Source: an uncultured Bacteroidota bacterium
GTDB lineage: Bacteria > Bacteroidota > Bacteroidia > Flavobacteriales > Flavobacteriaceae
NCBI GenBank assembly: GCA_902518355.1
Contig: CABYFY010000007.1
Location: 20,419-84,418, forward strand
Reading direction: 5' to 3'
DNA: 64,000 nucleotides
The position numbers were made by a program, and so were the translations under genes. Position 1 is the first letter of the stretch. Each line of letters begins with the position of its first letter. The notes under the pieces were generated by a model, which made no database searches, was not told where the DNA came from, and worked only from the letters and a program-made list of their open reading frames with translations. Shown here in pieces: positions 51,591 through 61,427 of this stretch.

Positions 51591-53243
51591 TTGACAACAG
51601 TTTTAGAAGGATTAGATTGGGTAGTACTTGCAATATATTTTCTTGCTTTAATTCTCGTTGCAGTCTGGGTTGTTTTACAAAAGAATAAAAATACAGAAGA
51701 TTATTTTTTAGCTGGAAGGAATGTAGGATGGTTTGTAATTGGTGCGTCAATTTTTGCATCAAACATTGGGTCTGAACATGTTGTTGGGCTAGCAGGAACG
51801 GGATTTGAGTCTGGAACACCTATGGCTCATTATGAGCTACATGCTTGGATAGTTTTATTACTTGGCTGGTTGTTTTTACCGTTTTATATTAGGAGTGGCG
51901 CTTTTACGATGCCCGAATTTTTAGAGAAAAGATTTGATTCAAAATCAAGATGGTTTTTATCCCTTTTTTCTCTGATTGCCTATGTCTTAACAAAAGTTTC
52001 CGTTACGATTTACGCTGGTGGAATTGTCGTTTCTGAATTGCTGGGAATACCTTTTTGGTATGGTGCTATTGGTGTTGTGGTTTTTACAGGGATATATACC
52101 GTGATGGGAGGAATGAAAGCTGTAATTTATACTGAAACCCTTCAAGCTGTTGTGCTAATTTTAGGTTCAATAATTATCACTTATCTAGGGTTACAAGAAG
52201 TTGGTGGATGGACTGAATTAAGAAATACTGTAATTGCTGCAAGCCCTGATCATTTTAACATGTGGCGCCCTATGTCAGATCCTGATTTTCCTTGGACTGG
52301 ATTGTTATTCGGGGGTACTATAGTGGGTGTTTGGTATTGGTGTACAGATCAATATATAGTTCAGAGAACACTTGCTGCCAACAATATTAAAATTGGAAGG
52401 CGAGGAGCAATATTTGGTGCTTATTTAAAGTTGTTGCCAATATTCATTTTTCTAATTCCAGGAATAATTGCCTTTGCATTATCGATTCAAAATCCAGAGG
52501 TATTTTCTATTGAAAAAGCTGATAGAGCATTCCCAGTGCTTGTTAAAACTTTACTTCCTGTTGGATTGAAAGGGTTAGTTGCAGGAGGTCTGATGGCAGC
52601 ACTTATGAGTTCACTTGCGTCAGTATTTAATTCATGCTCAACTATATTTACAATTGATATATACAAAAAGTTAAAGCCTAATGAGTCAGAAAAAAAACTA
52701 TTGAATATTGGTAAGCTTGCAACTACTGTAATAGTAATTCTTGGAATCATTTGGATTCCGATTATGGAAAAAATTGGAGGTGGCGTTATGTATCAATATC
52801 TCCAAAATGTTCAATCCTATATAGCTCCACCTGTAGCTGCTGTTTTCATCTTAGGAATTGTTTGGAAAAGAGTAAATTCAAAAGCAGCCATAACAACTTT
52901 AATGGCTGGTTTAGTTCTGTTAATTATGAGGCTTAGTTCAGAAATTTACTTTCAACCTGAAATATCTTCAAACACAATAGTTGATAGCTACATGTTTATC
53001 TTTGCCACAATTAATTTTTCACACATGGCAATACTTATGTTTATATTTTCAATCTTATTATGTGTGGGTGTTACACTTTCTACAACTGAACCTGAATATA
53101 GTAAAATTGTGGGGCTATCATTTGGCACATTAACAAAGGAGCAGAGGTTAGAAAACAAAAATAGTTATGAAACAATAGATGTGATTTTATCAGTCAGTTT
53201 GGTAATCATTGTTGTTGCTATTTTAAGTTATTTTACCGGATAA
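51591..53243 (+). CDS. Sodium:solute symporter (SSS family), probable sugar transporter
   Basis: NTEDYFLAGRNVGWFVIGASIFASNIGSEHVVGLAGTG; SGLT-like TM protein directly after xylBA. Confidence 0.93.
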   Translation: MTTVLEGLDWVVLAIYFLALILVAVWVVLQKNKNTEDYFLAGRNVGWFVIGASIFASNIGSEHVVGLAGTGFESGTPMAHYELHAWIVLLLGWLFLPFYIRSGAFTMPEFLEKRFDSKSRWFLSLFSLIAYVLTKVSVTIYAGGIVVSELLGIPFWYGAIGVVVFTGIYTVMGGMKAVIYTETLQAVVLILGSIIITYLGLQEVGGWTELRNTVIAASPDHFNMWRPMSDPDFPWTGLLFGGTIVGVWYWCTDQYIVQRTLAANNIKIGRRGAIFGAYLKLLPIFIFLIPGIIAFALSIQNPEVFSIEKADRAFPVLVKTLLPVGLKGLVAGGLMAALMSSLASVFNSCSTIFTIDIYKKLKPNESEKKLLNIGKLATTVIVILGIIWIPIMEKIGGGVMYQYLQNVQSYIAPPVAAVFILGIVWKRVNSKAAITTLMAGLVLLIMRLSSEIYFQPEISSNTIVDSYMFIFATINFSHMAILMFIFSILLCVGVTLSTTEPEYSKIVGLSFGTLTKEQRLENKNSYETIDVILSVSLVIIVVAILSYFTG

Positions 53244-54083
53244 TTATTTTATTGTCGGTGGGCCTGATAAATACCGATTGGATTTTAAAAAAATATCTGA
53301 CTCATAAAGTGTATCTATAAAATCTTGTCCACGGTTAAAAAAAGCATGTTCAGCATCTTGATAAAAAATTACATCACATCTACTACCAACTGCTTCCATT
53401 CTTTTTTTATAGTTTTCAATTAATTCGACTGGAACTATTTTATCCTTTGTCCCGGTTAATATAATTGTTGGGGGAGCCCCTTTGCTTATATTATCGTATG
53501 GGGAAGCGTTGGATGGGTTGTTAATCCATCCCCATTTTCTTCCAAAATGTAAGACTGGATTATAAAGAATTAATAAGTTAGGTTTAGAACTGATAGTAAG
53601 ATCTTCGTTACTATTATCAAATAAGTCAATATTTCCCGACACTGCTGCCAAGTGGCCTCCTGCTGATCCCCCAGCGGCAGCAATTTTATTTGGATCAATT
53701 GAAAGTACTTTTGCATTCGACCTGATAAACCTTATTGCAGATTTTGCATCCTCCATTGCTTGAATCGGAGAAGTGCCATGCACATTTCTTATGCGATACT
53801 CAACAGAAACAGCTACCATTCCTCTTGAAGCAAAATATCTTGATTGTCTTTGAAATTGTTCAGGTGATCCGTTATTCCAACCGCCTCCGTGAAAAAAAAT
53901 AATACAACTATATTTTTTTTTGATATCAAATTCTGACGGTTTATATACAAATAAATTGAGGTCTCCTTCATTGGTTTTCTTGTAAAGAAGCTTTTCGGGT
54001 TTTATTTGTTGAATTTTATTTTGCGAATAATTTAATTGTAGTAATCCAAATATTAATAATATGCTTAAAGTAATCCTTAACAT
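53244..54083 (-). CDS. Secreted alpha/beta hydrolase (carboxylesterase/acetylxylan esterase-like)
   Basis: IIFFHGGGWNNGSPEQFQRQSRYFASRGMVAVSVEYRIR, AAAGGSAGGHLAA, AEHAFFNRG. Confidence 0.87.
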   Translation of the reverse strand: MLRITLSILLIFGLLQLNYSQNKIQQIKPEKLLYKKTNEGDLNLFVYKPSEFDIKKKYSCIIFFHGGGWNNGSPEQFQRQSRYFASRGMVAVSVEYRIRNVHGTSPIQAMEDAKSAIRFIRSNAKVLSIDPNKIAAAGGSAGGHLAAVSGNIDLFDNSNEDLTISSKPNLLILYNPVLHFGRKWGWINNPSNASPYDNISKGAPPTIILTGTKDKIVPVELIENYKKRMEAVGSRCDVIFYQDAEHAFFNRGQDFIDTLYESDIFLKSNRYLSGPPTIK

Positions 54084-54085
54084 TA

Positions 54086-55090
54086 TTAATCAAAATTTAT
54101 AAATTTTTTTACAACTTCATATGTTTTGGTTGGAATCGTGTCATTATCATATATAGACATATAATGACCTTTTTTACCACGAGAACTTATTCTCTCTCCC
54201 ATACTCCAAAAATTTACTGTAACTAATCCATTTTTTGATTTTTCTTGTAATAAGTCCATTAACTTTTGATACACCTCGGCTTGCTTTTTAACAGAATTAA
54301 AAATATTATTTTCACCGTCATTATAATAATCCAACTCAGTTATATGAAATTCAAGTTTATTTGAATGAGCCCAGTCAATTAGGTCAGATAATTTTTTTAA
54401 TTCCTCATCTAGATTTTCAACAAATTGTTTAAGTCCATTATTATTCATTAAATGACCTTGCCAGCCAATACCATCAACTCTTTGGCCTTTTGACTTTAAA
54501 TACATAACTGTTTCTTTTAGCTTCTCCCACATTGGAATCTGCATGCCACCATTCTGATTATAAACAAGCTTTTTATTAGGAGCATATTTATCTGCAAGTT
54601 CAAATGCCCTAATTATATATAATGGGTATCCATTTTCGTCAAGACCAATGTCTAACCATGGGTTTTCCCATTTACTATTCCCTGGCTTTGAGCCAAGCCA
54701 TTTTCCCGATGCTAAAATGGTTTCGTTTACAACATCAATCCATTTTATATTATCAAAATCTTTATATCTGTCTAGAAGTCTGAATAAAAATTCATCAAGG
54801 CTAGCTTGAAGTTCATCAGCTGTTCTTGCATCATCTTTAATCCATTTTGAGCATTGTGGTCCAATAGGACTATGGAGTCTAAAAAGTAAATTATTATCTT
54901 TTGAAAACTTGGCAAAGTTGTCAATTTGGTTCCACTTCCAACTACCTTTTGTCGGATTAATATTTGACTGTTTTGCAGCATTCATTGCTGTCAAATATTT
55001 AAAATCTTTTAAAAATAGATTTGCATAATTACTACTCAGTTCCCTGTGTATTAATGTTGATCCAACCAAAAAGCTTTCATTCTCAGGAGA
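54086..55090 (-). other. GH10 domain of the fusion (approx. residues 650-983)
   Basis: Acid/base Glu codon 54722-54724 and nucleophile Glu codon 54335-54337. Boundaries approximate. Confidence 0.85.
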
Positions 55091-57037
55091 TGAAATTGCA
55101 CTGATATTATTCTTCTCTTTTGGGGTTGACAATTTTTCGGATTCATATTTTAAGATTGAATCAACTTGTTTCTTTGTAAATTTTTCAAGCAATATGTCTT
55201 TTATAACACTAAATGTTTCTTTATAAATTGTTTCTATCTGATTATCTGTCAAATTGTTGTTAGCAGTCAAATTGTTATTTCTTGCATACTTACTATAAAG
55301 AACGTCAATTATAAATTCCTTTTGGTTTTTATTCATCAGCATTTCTCCAGCAATATAATTTCCAATAATCTTTGACCTTTTATCAGCCCACGAGTTTGAT
55401 CTGTCATTGGTCATAATATTTTGAGATATCACATTAGATTTAACAACTGTTGGTTTTTCCGAAATTTGAGAGTTAAAAAACCCATTGGCTAATTTGACAA
55501 ACTGAGTTTTTATCCTTTGGTAATTTTCTAAACTAGCTTTATTTTCAGTTTCATTTGGGTCAGTCTTGTAGTCATAAAGCTCTTCGGCATAGATATCATC
55601 ATTTGAAATCGGCTCAGTACTTTTTTTATTTTTCACCCAAACTGTATACCTATATCTTTCTGATCTAAAACTGTAGCCCATAGTTTCTCCAGAGGCCTTG
55701 GAGCGTCTTGGATATTGACTAACCGCAAAAATCTTTGATGTGTTATTTTCGCCCTCAATTTGTGGCTTCAAACTTATACCGTCTAGATTTTGAGGCATAT
55801 CCAAATTTGTCATATCACATAAAGTGGGAAAAATATCAACAAATTCAGTAGGTGAGCTTATTTTATTCATCTCGTTAACTCTTGGGTCTTTAATTAATAA
55901 TAGGGAACGTGTTGACTGCTCAAAATTTGTATGTTTAGTCCACTGGCTGTGATCTCCAAGATGAAAACCATGATCACCCCAAATAACAATAATTGTATTT
56001 TTATCTAGGCCCTTTTCTTTAAGCTTATCAACAAGCTTTCCTATTTGCGCGTCAATATAACTTGAAGCAGCATAATATCCATGAATCAATTTTCTTTGAA
56101 AATCATCTGCTAAAATCAAAAGATTTTCCTCATTGTGTGGATAGTCTGTTTCAGGCGTATGATATGAGTTAATTTCCCATCCAGCTTTATAAGCAATATC
56201 AACAGGGTATTTAGACTTTGTTCTAAATTCCGCCAACTTGATTTCATTTGGGTCATATAAATCCCAATATTTTGTTGGTGCAACAAATGGCATATGAGGT
56301 CGAACGAATCCCACAGCAAGAAAAAATGGTTGTGAAGTATCCATATTATCGATTAACTCAAGGCTACGATTAGCTATTGCGCCATCTACATATGCACCGT
56401 CAGGAACATCAGCACTTTCATAAGGTGGCTTATAAATGTCTGTAGTATATTTATTTAAACCACTCTCACTAATACCCTTTGAAATTCCTTCTTGCCTTAG
56501 TTGAGATACTTTTGCTCTAATTTCATCACTTTGATAGAATCCATTTGCAGGAAAACTGTATCCATCAGAAAATATTAGATTTCTCTGAGATATAAACGGA
56601 ACAGACCAAGACGGCTTATCTTTAAAATTGTCAACACTTCGATTATCAAAAATCTTTCCAATGCCTATTGTCTGATAGCCATTTTGCTTGAAATACTGAG
56701 GAATGGTTAAAATATCAGGATTCATATCTCTCATTCTTGTTTTTAAATCCCAAACTCTTGTCTTATCAGGTCTAAGGCCGGTCATTAAACTTGCCCTTGA
56801 GGGGCCGCATACTGCTTGCTGAGTGTGATTATTTAAAAAAACAGTTGATGATTTTGATAATTCGTCAATATTTGGCGTGACAGCGAAATCATCACCAAAA
56901 CTACCAATACTTGGCTTCAAATCATCCACGGCAATAAACAAAACATTCATTTTTTCCTCAGTTTGAGAAAATAGAGAAAGGTATGAGAAAAGTAAGGTAA
57001 AGAATATTATTGTTTTATGACTTGCTAATATTTTCAT
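54086..57037 (-). CDS. Bimodular secreted sulfatase - helical linker - GH10 protein (983 aa)
   Basis: Signal peptide; sulfatase NVLFIAVDDLKPSIGSFGDD and CGPSRASLMTGLRPD (predicted FGly Cys77), WGDHGFHLGDHSQWTKHTNFE; GH10 C-terminus WIDVVNETI (E772) and FHITELDYYND (E901); one uninterrupted ORF. Confidence 0.92.
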   Translation of the reverse strand: MKILASHKTIIFFTLLFSYLSLFSQTEEKMNVLFIAVDDLKPSIGSFGDDFAVTPNIDELSKSSTVFLNNHTQQAVCGPSRASLMTGLRPDKTRVWDLKTRMRDMNPDILTIPQYFKQNGYQTIGIGKIFDNRSVDNFKDKPSWSVPFISQRNLIFSDGYSFPANGFYQSDEIRAKVSQLRQEGISKGISESGLNKYTTDIYKPPYESADVPDGAYVDGAIANRSLELIDNMDTSQPFFLAVGFVRPHMPFVAPTKYWDLYDPNEIKLAEFRTKSKYPVDIAYKAGWEINSYHTPETDYPHNEENLLILADDFQRKLIHGYYAASSYIDAQIGKLVDKLKEKGLDKNTIIVIWGDHGFHLGDHSQWTKHTNFEQSTRSLLLIKDPRVNEMNKISSPTEFVDIFPTLCDMTNLDMPQNLDGISLKPQIEGENNTSKIFAVSQYPRRSKASGETMGYSFRSERYRYTVWVKNKKSTEPISNDDIYAEELYDYKTDPNETENKASLENYQRIKTQFVKLANGFFNSQISEKPTVVKSNVISQNIMTNDRSNSWADKRSKIIGNYIAGEMLMNKNQKEFIIDVLYSKYARNNNLTANNNLTDNQIETIYKETFSVIKDILLEKFTKKQVDSILKYESEKLSTPKEKNNISAISSPENESFLVGSTLIHRELSSNYANLFLKDFKYLTAMNAAKQSNINPTKGSWKWNQIDNFAKFSKDNNLLFRLHSPIGPQCSKWIKDDARTADELQASLDEFLFRLLDRYKDFDNIKWIDVVNETILASGKWLGSKPGNSKWENPWLDIGLDENGYPLYIIRAFELADKYAPNKKLVYNQNGGMQIPMWEKLKETVMYLKSKGQRVDGIGWQGHLMNNNGLKQFVENLDEELKKLSDLIDWAHSNKLEFHITELDYYNDGENNIFNSVKKQAEVYQKLMDLLQEKSKNGLVTVNFWSMGERISSRGKKGHYMSIYDNDTIPTKTYEVVKKFINFD
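55403..56956 (-). other. Sulfatase domain of the fusion (approx. residues 28-545; iduronate-2-sulfatase-like S1 family)
   Basis: CGPSR motif codon at 56807-56809; metal-binding DD and DHGFHLGDH motifs. Boundaries approximate. Confidence 0.85.
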
Positions 57038-57108
57038 TATCAGATAGTTTTTAGTTTACTTAAATATCAATAAAATTTAATTATTATCATAACTTTATAG
57101 TAATAGAT

Positions 57109-58320
57109 ATGAATAAAATAAGCCTAATAATTATAATCTGTTTGCAATTTGTTTTTAGAATTGAATCCCAGAACTATAACCCTGATTTATTTTTAAAAGA
57201 TTATTCGGGGGATATGATAATCACTACACAAGTAAAAGCGGAAAGAAATAAGGCTATTCTTAGGGGAACAGAAGCAAAGAAAAATAGAGGTTTTGTTTTA
57301 GAAAATTACAATGGCATTCAGCCCTCAATTTATCCAGCATGGGATGAAGGATTCTGGCCAAATAAAAAACCAGAGTCGTTAACAGATTTTAATTTTGAGA
57401 CCAAGTTTTTTGACGAATTAGTAAACTGGGGAGTAGAAAATGACTTTCATATAATCCATCACTGTTTAATCTTTCCTAATAAATACTTCCCAAAATGGTT
57501 CTCAAAAACTAACTACTCAGCTAATGAACTAGAGTATATTCTTGAAAAATTCATTGTAGAGGTTTTAAACTCAAATGATAATAAAGATAAGGTTGATATA
57601 TTTAATGTGATCAATGAGATTTTTGCTATGGGTAGATCTGGAAAGTATAGGGTTTCGGGAAATGAAAAAGAAGATTGCAAGTGGATGGATATGGGTTTTG
57701 AAAAAGATAATTCAGGACTTGTTGGTGAACAGAATATCAATAGTGAGCACCCAATTTTTGTTAGAAGAGTTTTTGAAATTGCCTCTGAACTAACAGATGC
57801 CAAATTAGAAATAAGAGATTTTAATATTGCTTTTGGGGGGAAAAAAGCAGATGGTTTATATCAACTTGTAAAACATTTAAAAAACTCTGGAGTAAGAATT
57901 GATGCTGTGGGCTTTCAATGTCATTTGAATGTAGGGATAAATTATAACTACGAAAACCTTAGAAAAAATATTAAAAGGTTTATAGAGCTGGGAGTTGAAG
58001 TTTATATTACAGAGTTAGATGTTGGATTAAATCTTTGGGGGCAGGGTGGTAATCACAAAAAGGTTTCGGATGTAATTAAATCCCAAAGTGATTGGAATAA
58101 TTTTTTTGAAGAGCAAAACAAAATATATTATAATTTGGTTAAAACAGCAAAAGAGTCGGGTGTTAAACTTATTAGTGATTGGGGTTTCCGGGATGATATT
58201 CCGTATGGTGGGTGGAGAAAAGATCAAAAGGCATGGATGGTAAATAAGGACTATTCTAGAAAGGGAGCATACTATGCAGTTCTAAAGGCGCTTTATGATG
58301 CTGAGCAAAATAAAAAATAA
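57109..58320 (+). CDS. Divergent GH10 family protein (secreted)
   Basis: DIFNVINEIFAMG (acid/base), IDAVGFQCHLN, VEVYITELDVGL (nucleophile), signal peptide. Confidence 0.88.
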   Translation: MNKISLIIIICLQFVFRIESQNYNPDLFLKDYSGDMIITTQVKAERNKAILRGTEAKKNRGFVLENYNGIQPSIYPAWDEGFWPNKKPESLTDFNFETKFFDELVNWGVENDFHIIHHCLIFPNKYFPKWFSKTNYSANELEYILEKFIVEVLNSNDNKDKVDIFNVINEIFAMGRSGKYRVSGNEKEDCKWMDMGFEKDNSGLVGEQNINSEHPIFVRRVFEIASELTDAKLEIRDFNIAFGGKKADGLYQLVKHLKNSGVRIDAVGFQCHLNVGINYNYENLRKNIKRFIELGVEVYITELDVGLNLWGQGGNHKKVSDVIKSQSDWNNFFEEQNKIYYNLVKTAKESGVKLISDWGFRDDIPYGGWRKDQKAWMVNKDYSRKGAYYAVLKALYDAEQNKK

Positions 58321-58365
58321 AATTTACGCTAATATTATTTCTGACATTTTTATGTAAATTATCTT

Positions 58366-60357
58366 ATGAAAAAAAATTTATTGATTTTTTTGACATTCAT
58401 ATCCCTAAATGTATTAGCCCAAAGCACATCTTTTGAAATTGTTGAGGAAATGGGTAGGGGTATTAATTTAGGAAATGTTCTAAGTGCTCCAATCGAAGGT
58501 AATTGGGCTTTTTCTGTATATGAAGAATATTTTGACCAAGTTAAAGATGAAGGCTTTAACAACGTAAGAATTCCAGTTGATTTTTTTGGGGGTACCTTTT
58601 TGAATGCAGATTACACTGTGAATGGAAGTGAAAGAACTCTTAGTAGTTTATCAAACTGCGATGACAACTCGTGTTTTTCAGAGTTAGCTGGTACCCAAAA
58701 TCAATATGATGGAAGTCCAGATGATTATTATGTTAATCCTTTGTACTTGGATAGGCTACAACAAATTGTTGACTGGTCAATGTCAAAAGGACTAGTTACA
58801 ATAATTGACTTTCATGGAGCGAAACTAAAAGAAAATTTTCTTTACACTTTTGACCAAAGTGACATAAACGGGGTGAACTACTATTCAGATCCAACATCTG
58901 CAAAAAGAATTGCGGATTTAAATAAATTTAAAGCAATCTGGAGAGATATTGCGGAAAGATTTAAAGATTATCCAGAAACATTACTATTTGAAGTTTTCAA
59001 TGAACCTTATTTTTGGCTTTCAGCCAATGAAATATCCACCATTTCCAGTGATATAATTAACATTGTAAGGTCATCAGGCTCTAACAATGAATCCCGTAAA
59101 ATAATTATTACAGGAGGAGATACTAACAGCTGGGAGGTTATTTTTCAGATACCAAATGATTTGATTAATTCTGACCCAAATTTAATAGCAACTTTTCACT
59201 ATTATCAACCCATGAGTTTTACATCATCAATGCAGGAGAACAATAATAATTTTAATTTGAGTCAAAATGCAAAAAATCAAATTATGCAAAGATTTAGTCA
59301 GATTAACTCATGGTCAACAACAAATAATATTCCTGTTTATCTAGGTGAATTTGGAGCAGATAATGAAAATGGAATAAATTATTGGATTGGAGGATCTAAC
59401 GGAGCTTTTGGTGGCCCAAACCCTGCAGATAGAATCGAATATCATAGGCATATTGCTGAGCAAGCAATATCAAATAATTTTTCGTTTTCTGCTTGGTGTG
59501 CTGGAAACAAATCAACCAAAACTATAAGTTTAAGAACTGACAACCCTGAAAGCGAAAATGTTATTGCGGGAAATTGGGTTGAAGAGGTTAAGGACGCATT
59601 ATTGGGAATTGGTTGCTACAATTCAGAGGATGTCTTAATACAAAACCCCGATTTTGAATGTGGTATTAATAATGGCTGGAATTTATCAACCTTTAGTGGT
59701 GCACAAGCTAATTTTTCTGAAACAGAAACTGAATCATATGAAGGGAAGTCGGCTAGGATTGAGGTTACAGAATTGGCATCCAGTAATTCTGGATTTAACA
59801 AGGTGATTTTGAACAATCAAGAATATGATCAGGATTTAAGTGGTAAAACAATTAATATAAAATTCAATGCTAAGTCAAACTCTAATAACAATGAATCCAT
59901 TTCAATAAAAATTAGGTTAAAGCTTGGTAGTAGTGGTAACAATTATATTGTTTCAGATGAATTAACCCTTAGTTCAGAATATAACCTTTATGAATTTGAA
60001 TTCGATATCGACGAGACATATGATGCTCATAAATTACAAGTATTATGTGGAAATGCTATTGGGGAATATTTCTTTGATAATTTTGAAACAATAATTAATG
60101 ACCAATCATTTTCAAATTATGATGAAATTCTTCATGATGTTATCTTCTTTCCGATACCATTTGAAAATAATTTATACTTCAATTCAAATCAAAATTTAGA
60201 TGTTAGTATATATAGTATAGACGGTAAACTAATAAGTATCTTAAAACTACAAGGTGAGACAGGGAAAGTAAATCTTGACTTTCTTGAAAAAGGTGTTTAT
60301 ATATTAAAGTACTTGGTTGAGGGGGTAAATTATTACAAAAGGATAATTAAAAATTAA
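58366..60357 (+). CDS. GH5 family glycoside hydrolase with CBM-like domain and T9SS sorting domain
   Basis: GINLGNVLSAPIEGNW, NNVRIPVDFFGG, LLFEVFNEPYFW, VYLGEFGADNENG; CBM4_9-like NPDFECGINNGWNLSTF; C-terminal sorting signal ending KGVYILKYLVEGVNYYKRIIKN. Confidence 0.92.
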   Translation: MKKNLLIFLTFISLNVLAQSTSFEIVEEMGRGINLGNVLSAPIEGNWAFSVYEEYFDQVKDEGFNNVRIPVDFFGGTFLNADYTVNGSERTLSSLSNCDDNSCFSELAGTQNQYDGSPDDYYVNPLYLDRLQQIVDWSMSKGLVTIIDFHGAKLKENFLYTFDQSDINGVNYYSDPTSAKRIADLNKFKAIWRDIAERFKDYPETLLFEVFNEPYFWLSANEISTISSDIINIVRSSGSNNESRKIIITGGDTNSWEVIFQIPNDLINSDPNLIATFHYYQPMSFTSSMQENNNNFNLSQNAKNQIMQRFSQINSWSTTNNIPVYLGEFGADNENGINYWIGGSNGAFGGPNPADRIEYHRHIAEQAISNNFSFSAWCAGNKSTKTISLRTDNPESENVIAGNWVEEVKDALLGIGCYNSEDVLIQNPDFECGINNGWNLSTFSGAQANFSETETESYEGKSARIEVTELASSNSGFNKVILNNQEYDQDLSGKTINIKFNAKSNSNNNESISIKIRLKLGSSGNNYIVSDELTLSSEYNLYEFEFDIDETYDAHKLQVLCGNAIGEYFFDNFETIINDQSFSNYDEILHDVIFFPIPFENNLYFNSNQNLDVSIYSIDGKLISILKLQGETGKVNLDFLEKGVYILKYLVEGVNYYKRIIKN

Positions 60358-60369
60358 GACTGTCCTAAA

Positions 60370-61419
60370 TTAAAGAATTGGAAAATCATTATAGGGATCA
60401 AGTGTTTTGATTAACCCATCCTCGTCGTATTGAATTTCAGCAATTTTAATAGATCTCAAATGCGTAATACCTTTAGAGAGTGAAGAATCATGATAAAATA
60501 AATACCATTTACCCTTGAATTCACAAATTGAATGGTGAGATGTCCAGCCAACAACAGGGTTTAATATTTTTCCTTTGTAAGTAAACGGTCCATAAGGATT
60601 ATCACCAATTGCATAACAAATAAAATGTGTGTCACCCGTTGAGTATGAAAAATAGTATTTACCATTATACTTGTGTACCCAAGCCGCCTCAAAAAAACGT
60701 CTTTCATTATCACCGGCTAATAGCAATTTACCTTTTTCATCAAGAATTTGTACCTCCCTTGGTTTTTCAGCAAATTCTAATAAATCGTCTGACATTTTTG
60801 CGACAAAAGGTAAAAGAGCATGTTCATCATCATTTGGAAGAAAAGCTGTTGGACTTGTAGGATTGCTTGGGTTAAAAACCCCATCTCTCCATCTTTGTAA
60901 TTGGCCACCCCATATACCTCCAAAGTACATATAATATTCTCCATGATCGTCTTTGTAAACTGCAGGGTCTATTGAAAAACTTCCTTCGATTGGTTTATCC
61001 ATTGGGATAAACGGGCCCTCTGGGTTTTCACCAACTGCAACGCCAATTCTAAAAATACCTTTATAATCTTTTGCTGGAAAAAACAAATAATATTTTCCAT
61101 CTTTCTCATTTGCATCTGGTGCCCACATTTGTTTTTCAGCCCATTTCACATTATCTACGTGTAATGCAATTCCATGATCTTTGACTTCGCTATCTATGTC
61201 TTCCATTGAAAATACATGATAGTCTTCCATAGCAAAATGACTTCCTAAATCGTCAAATGCATCACCAGCGTCTATATCGTGAGAAGGATATATGTAAATC
61301 TTTCCGTCAAAGACATGTGCAGATGGATCGGCAGTGTAAAGATGAGTAATTATGTGTGGTGATATTGATCTTTTATTTAAATCTTCAAAATCAATATGGT
61401 CGATACTATTCTCTGGCAT
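60370..61419 (-). CDS. GH43 family glycoside hydrolase, no signal peptide
   Basis: ITHLYTADPSAHVFDGKIYIYPSHD, MWAPDANEKDGKYYLFFPA, HHSICEFKGKWYLFYHD. Confidence 0.93.
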   Translation of the reverse strand: MPENSIDHIDFEDLNKRSISPHIITHLYTADPSAHVFDGKIYIYPSHDIDAGDAFDDLGSHFAMEDYHVFSMEDIDSEVKDHGIALHVDNVKWAEKQMWAPDANEKDGKYYLFFPAKDYKGIFRIGVAVGENPEGPFIPMDKPIEGSFSIDPAVYKDDHGEYYMYFGGIWGGQLQRWRDGVFNPSNPTSPTAFLPNDDEHALLPFVAKMSDDLLEFAEKPREVQILDEKGKLLLAGDNERRFFEAAWVHKYNGKYYFSYSTGDTHFICYAIGDNPYGPFTYKGKILNPVVGWTSHHSICEFKGKWYLFYHDSSLSKGITHLRSIKIAEIQYDEDGLIKTLDPYNDFPIL

Positions 61420-61427
61420 TGTAATCT

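Noticed and set aside
51376-51819. 147-aa minus-strand ORF across xylA/SSS junction
   Set aside because: Low-complexity antisense translation of two well-supported genes.
60627-60934. Overlapping + strand ORFs of 77 and 87 aa
   Set aside because: Antisense to the GH43 gene; no motif or signal.
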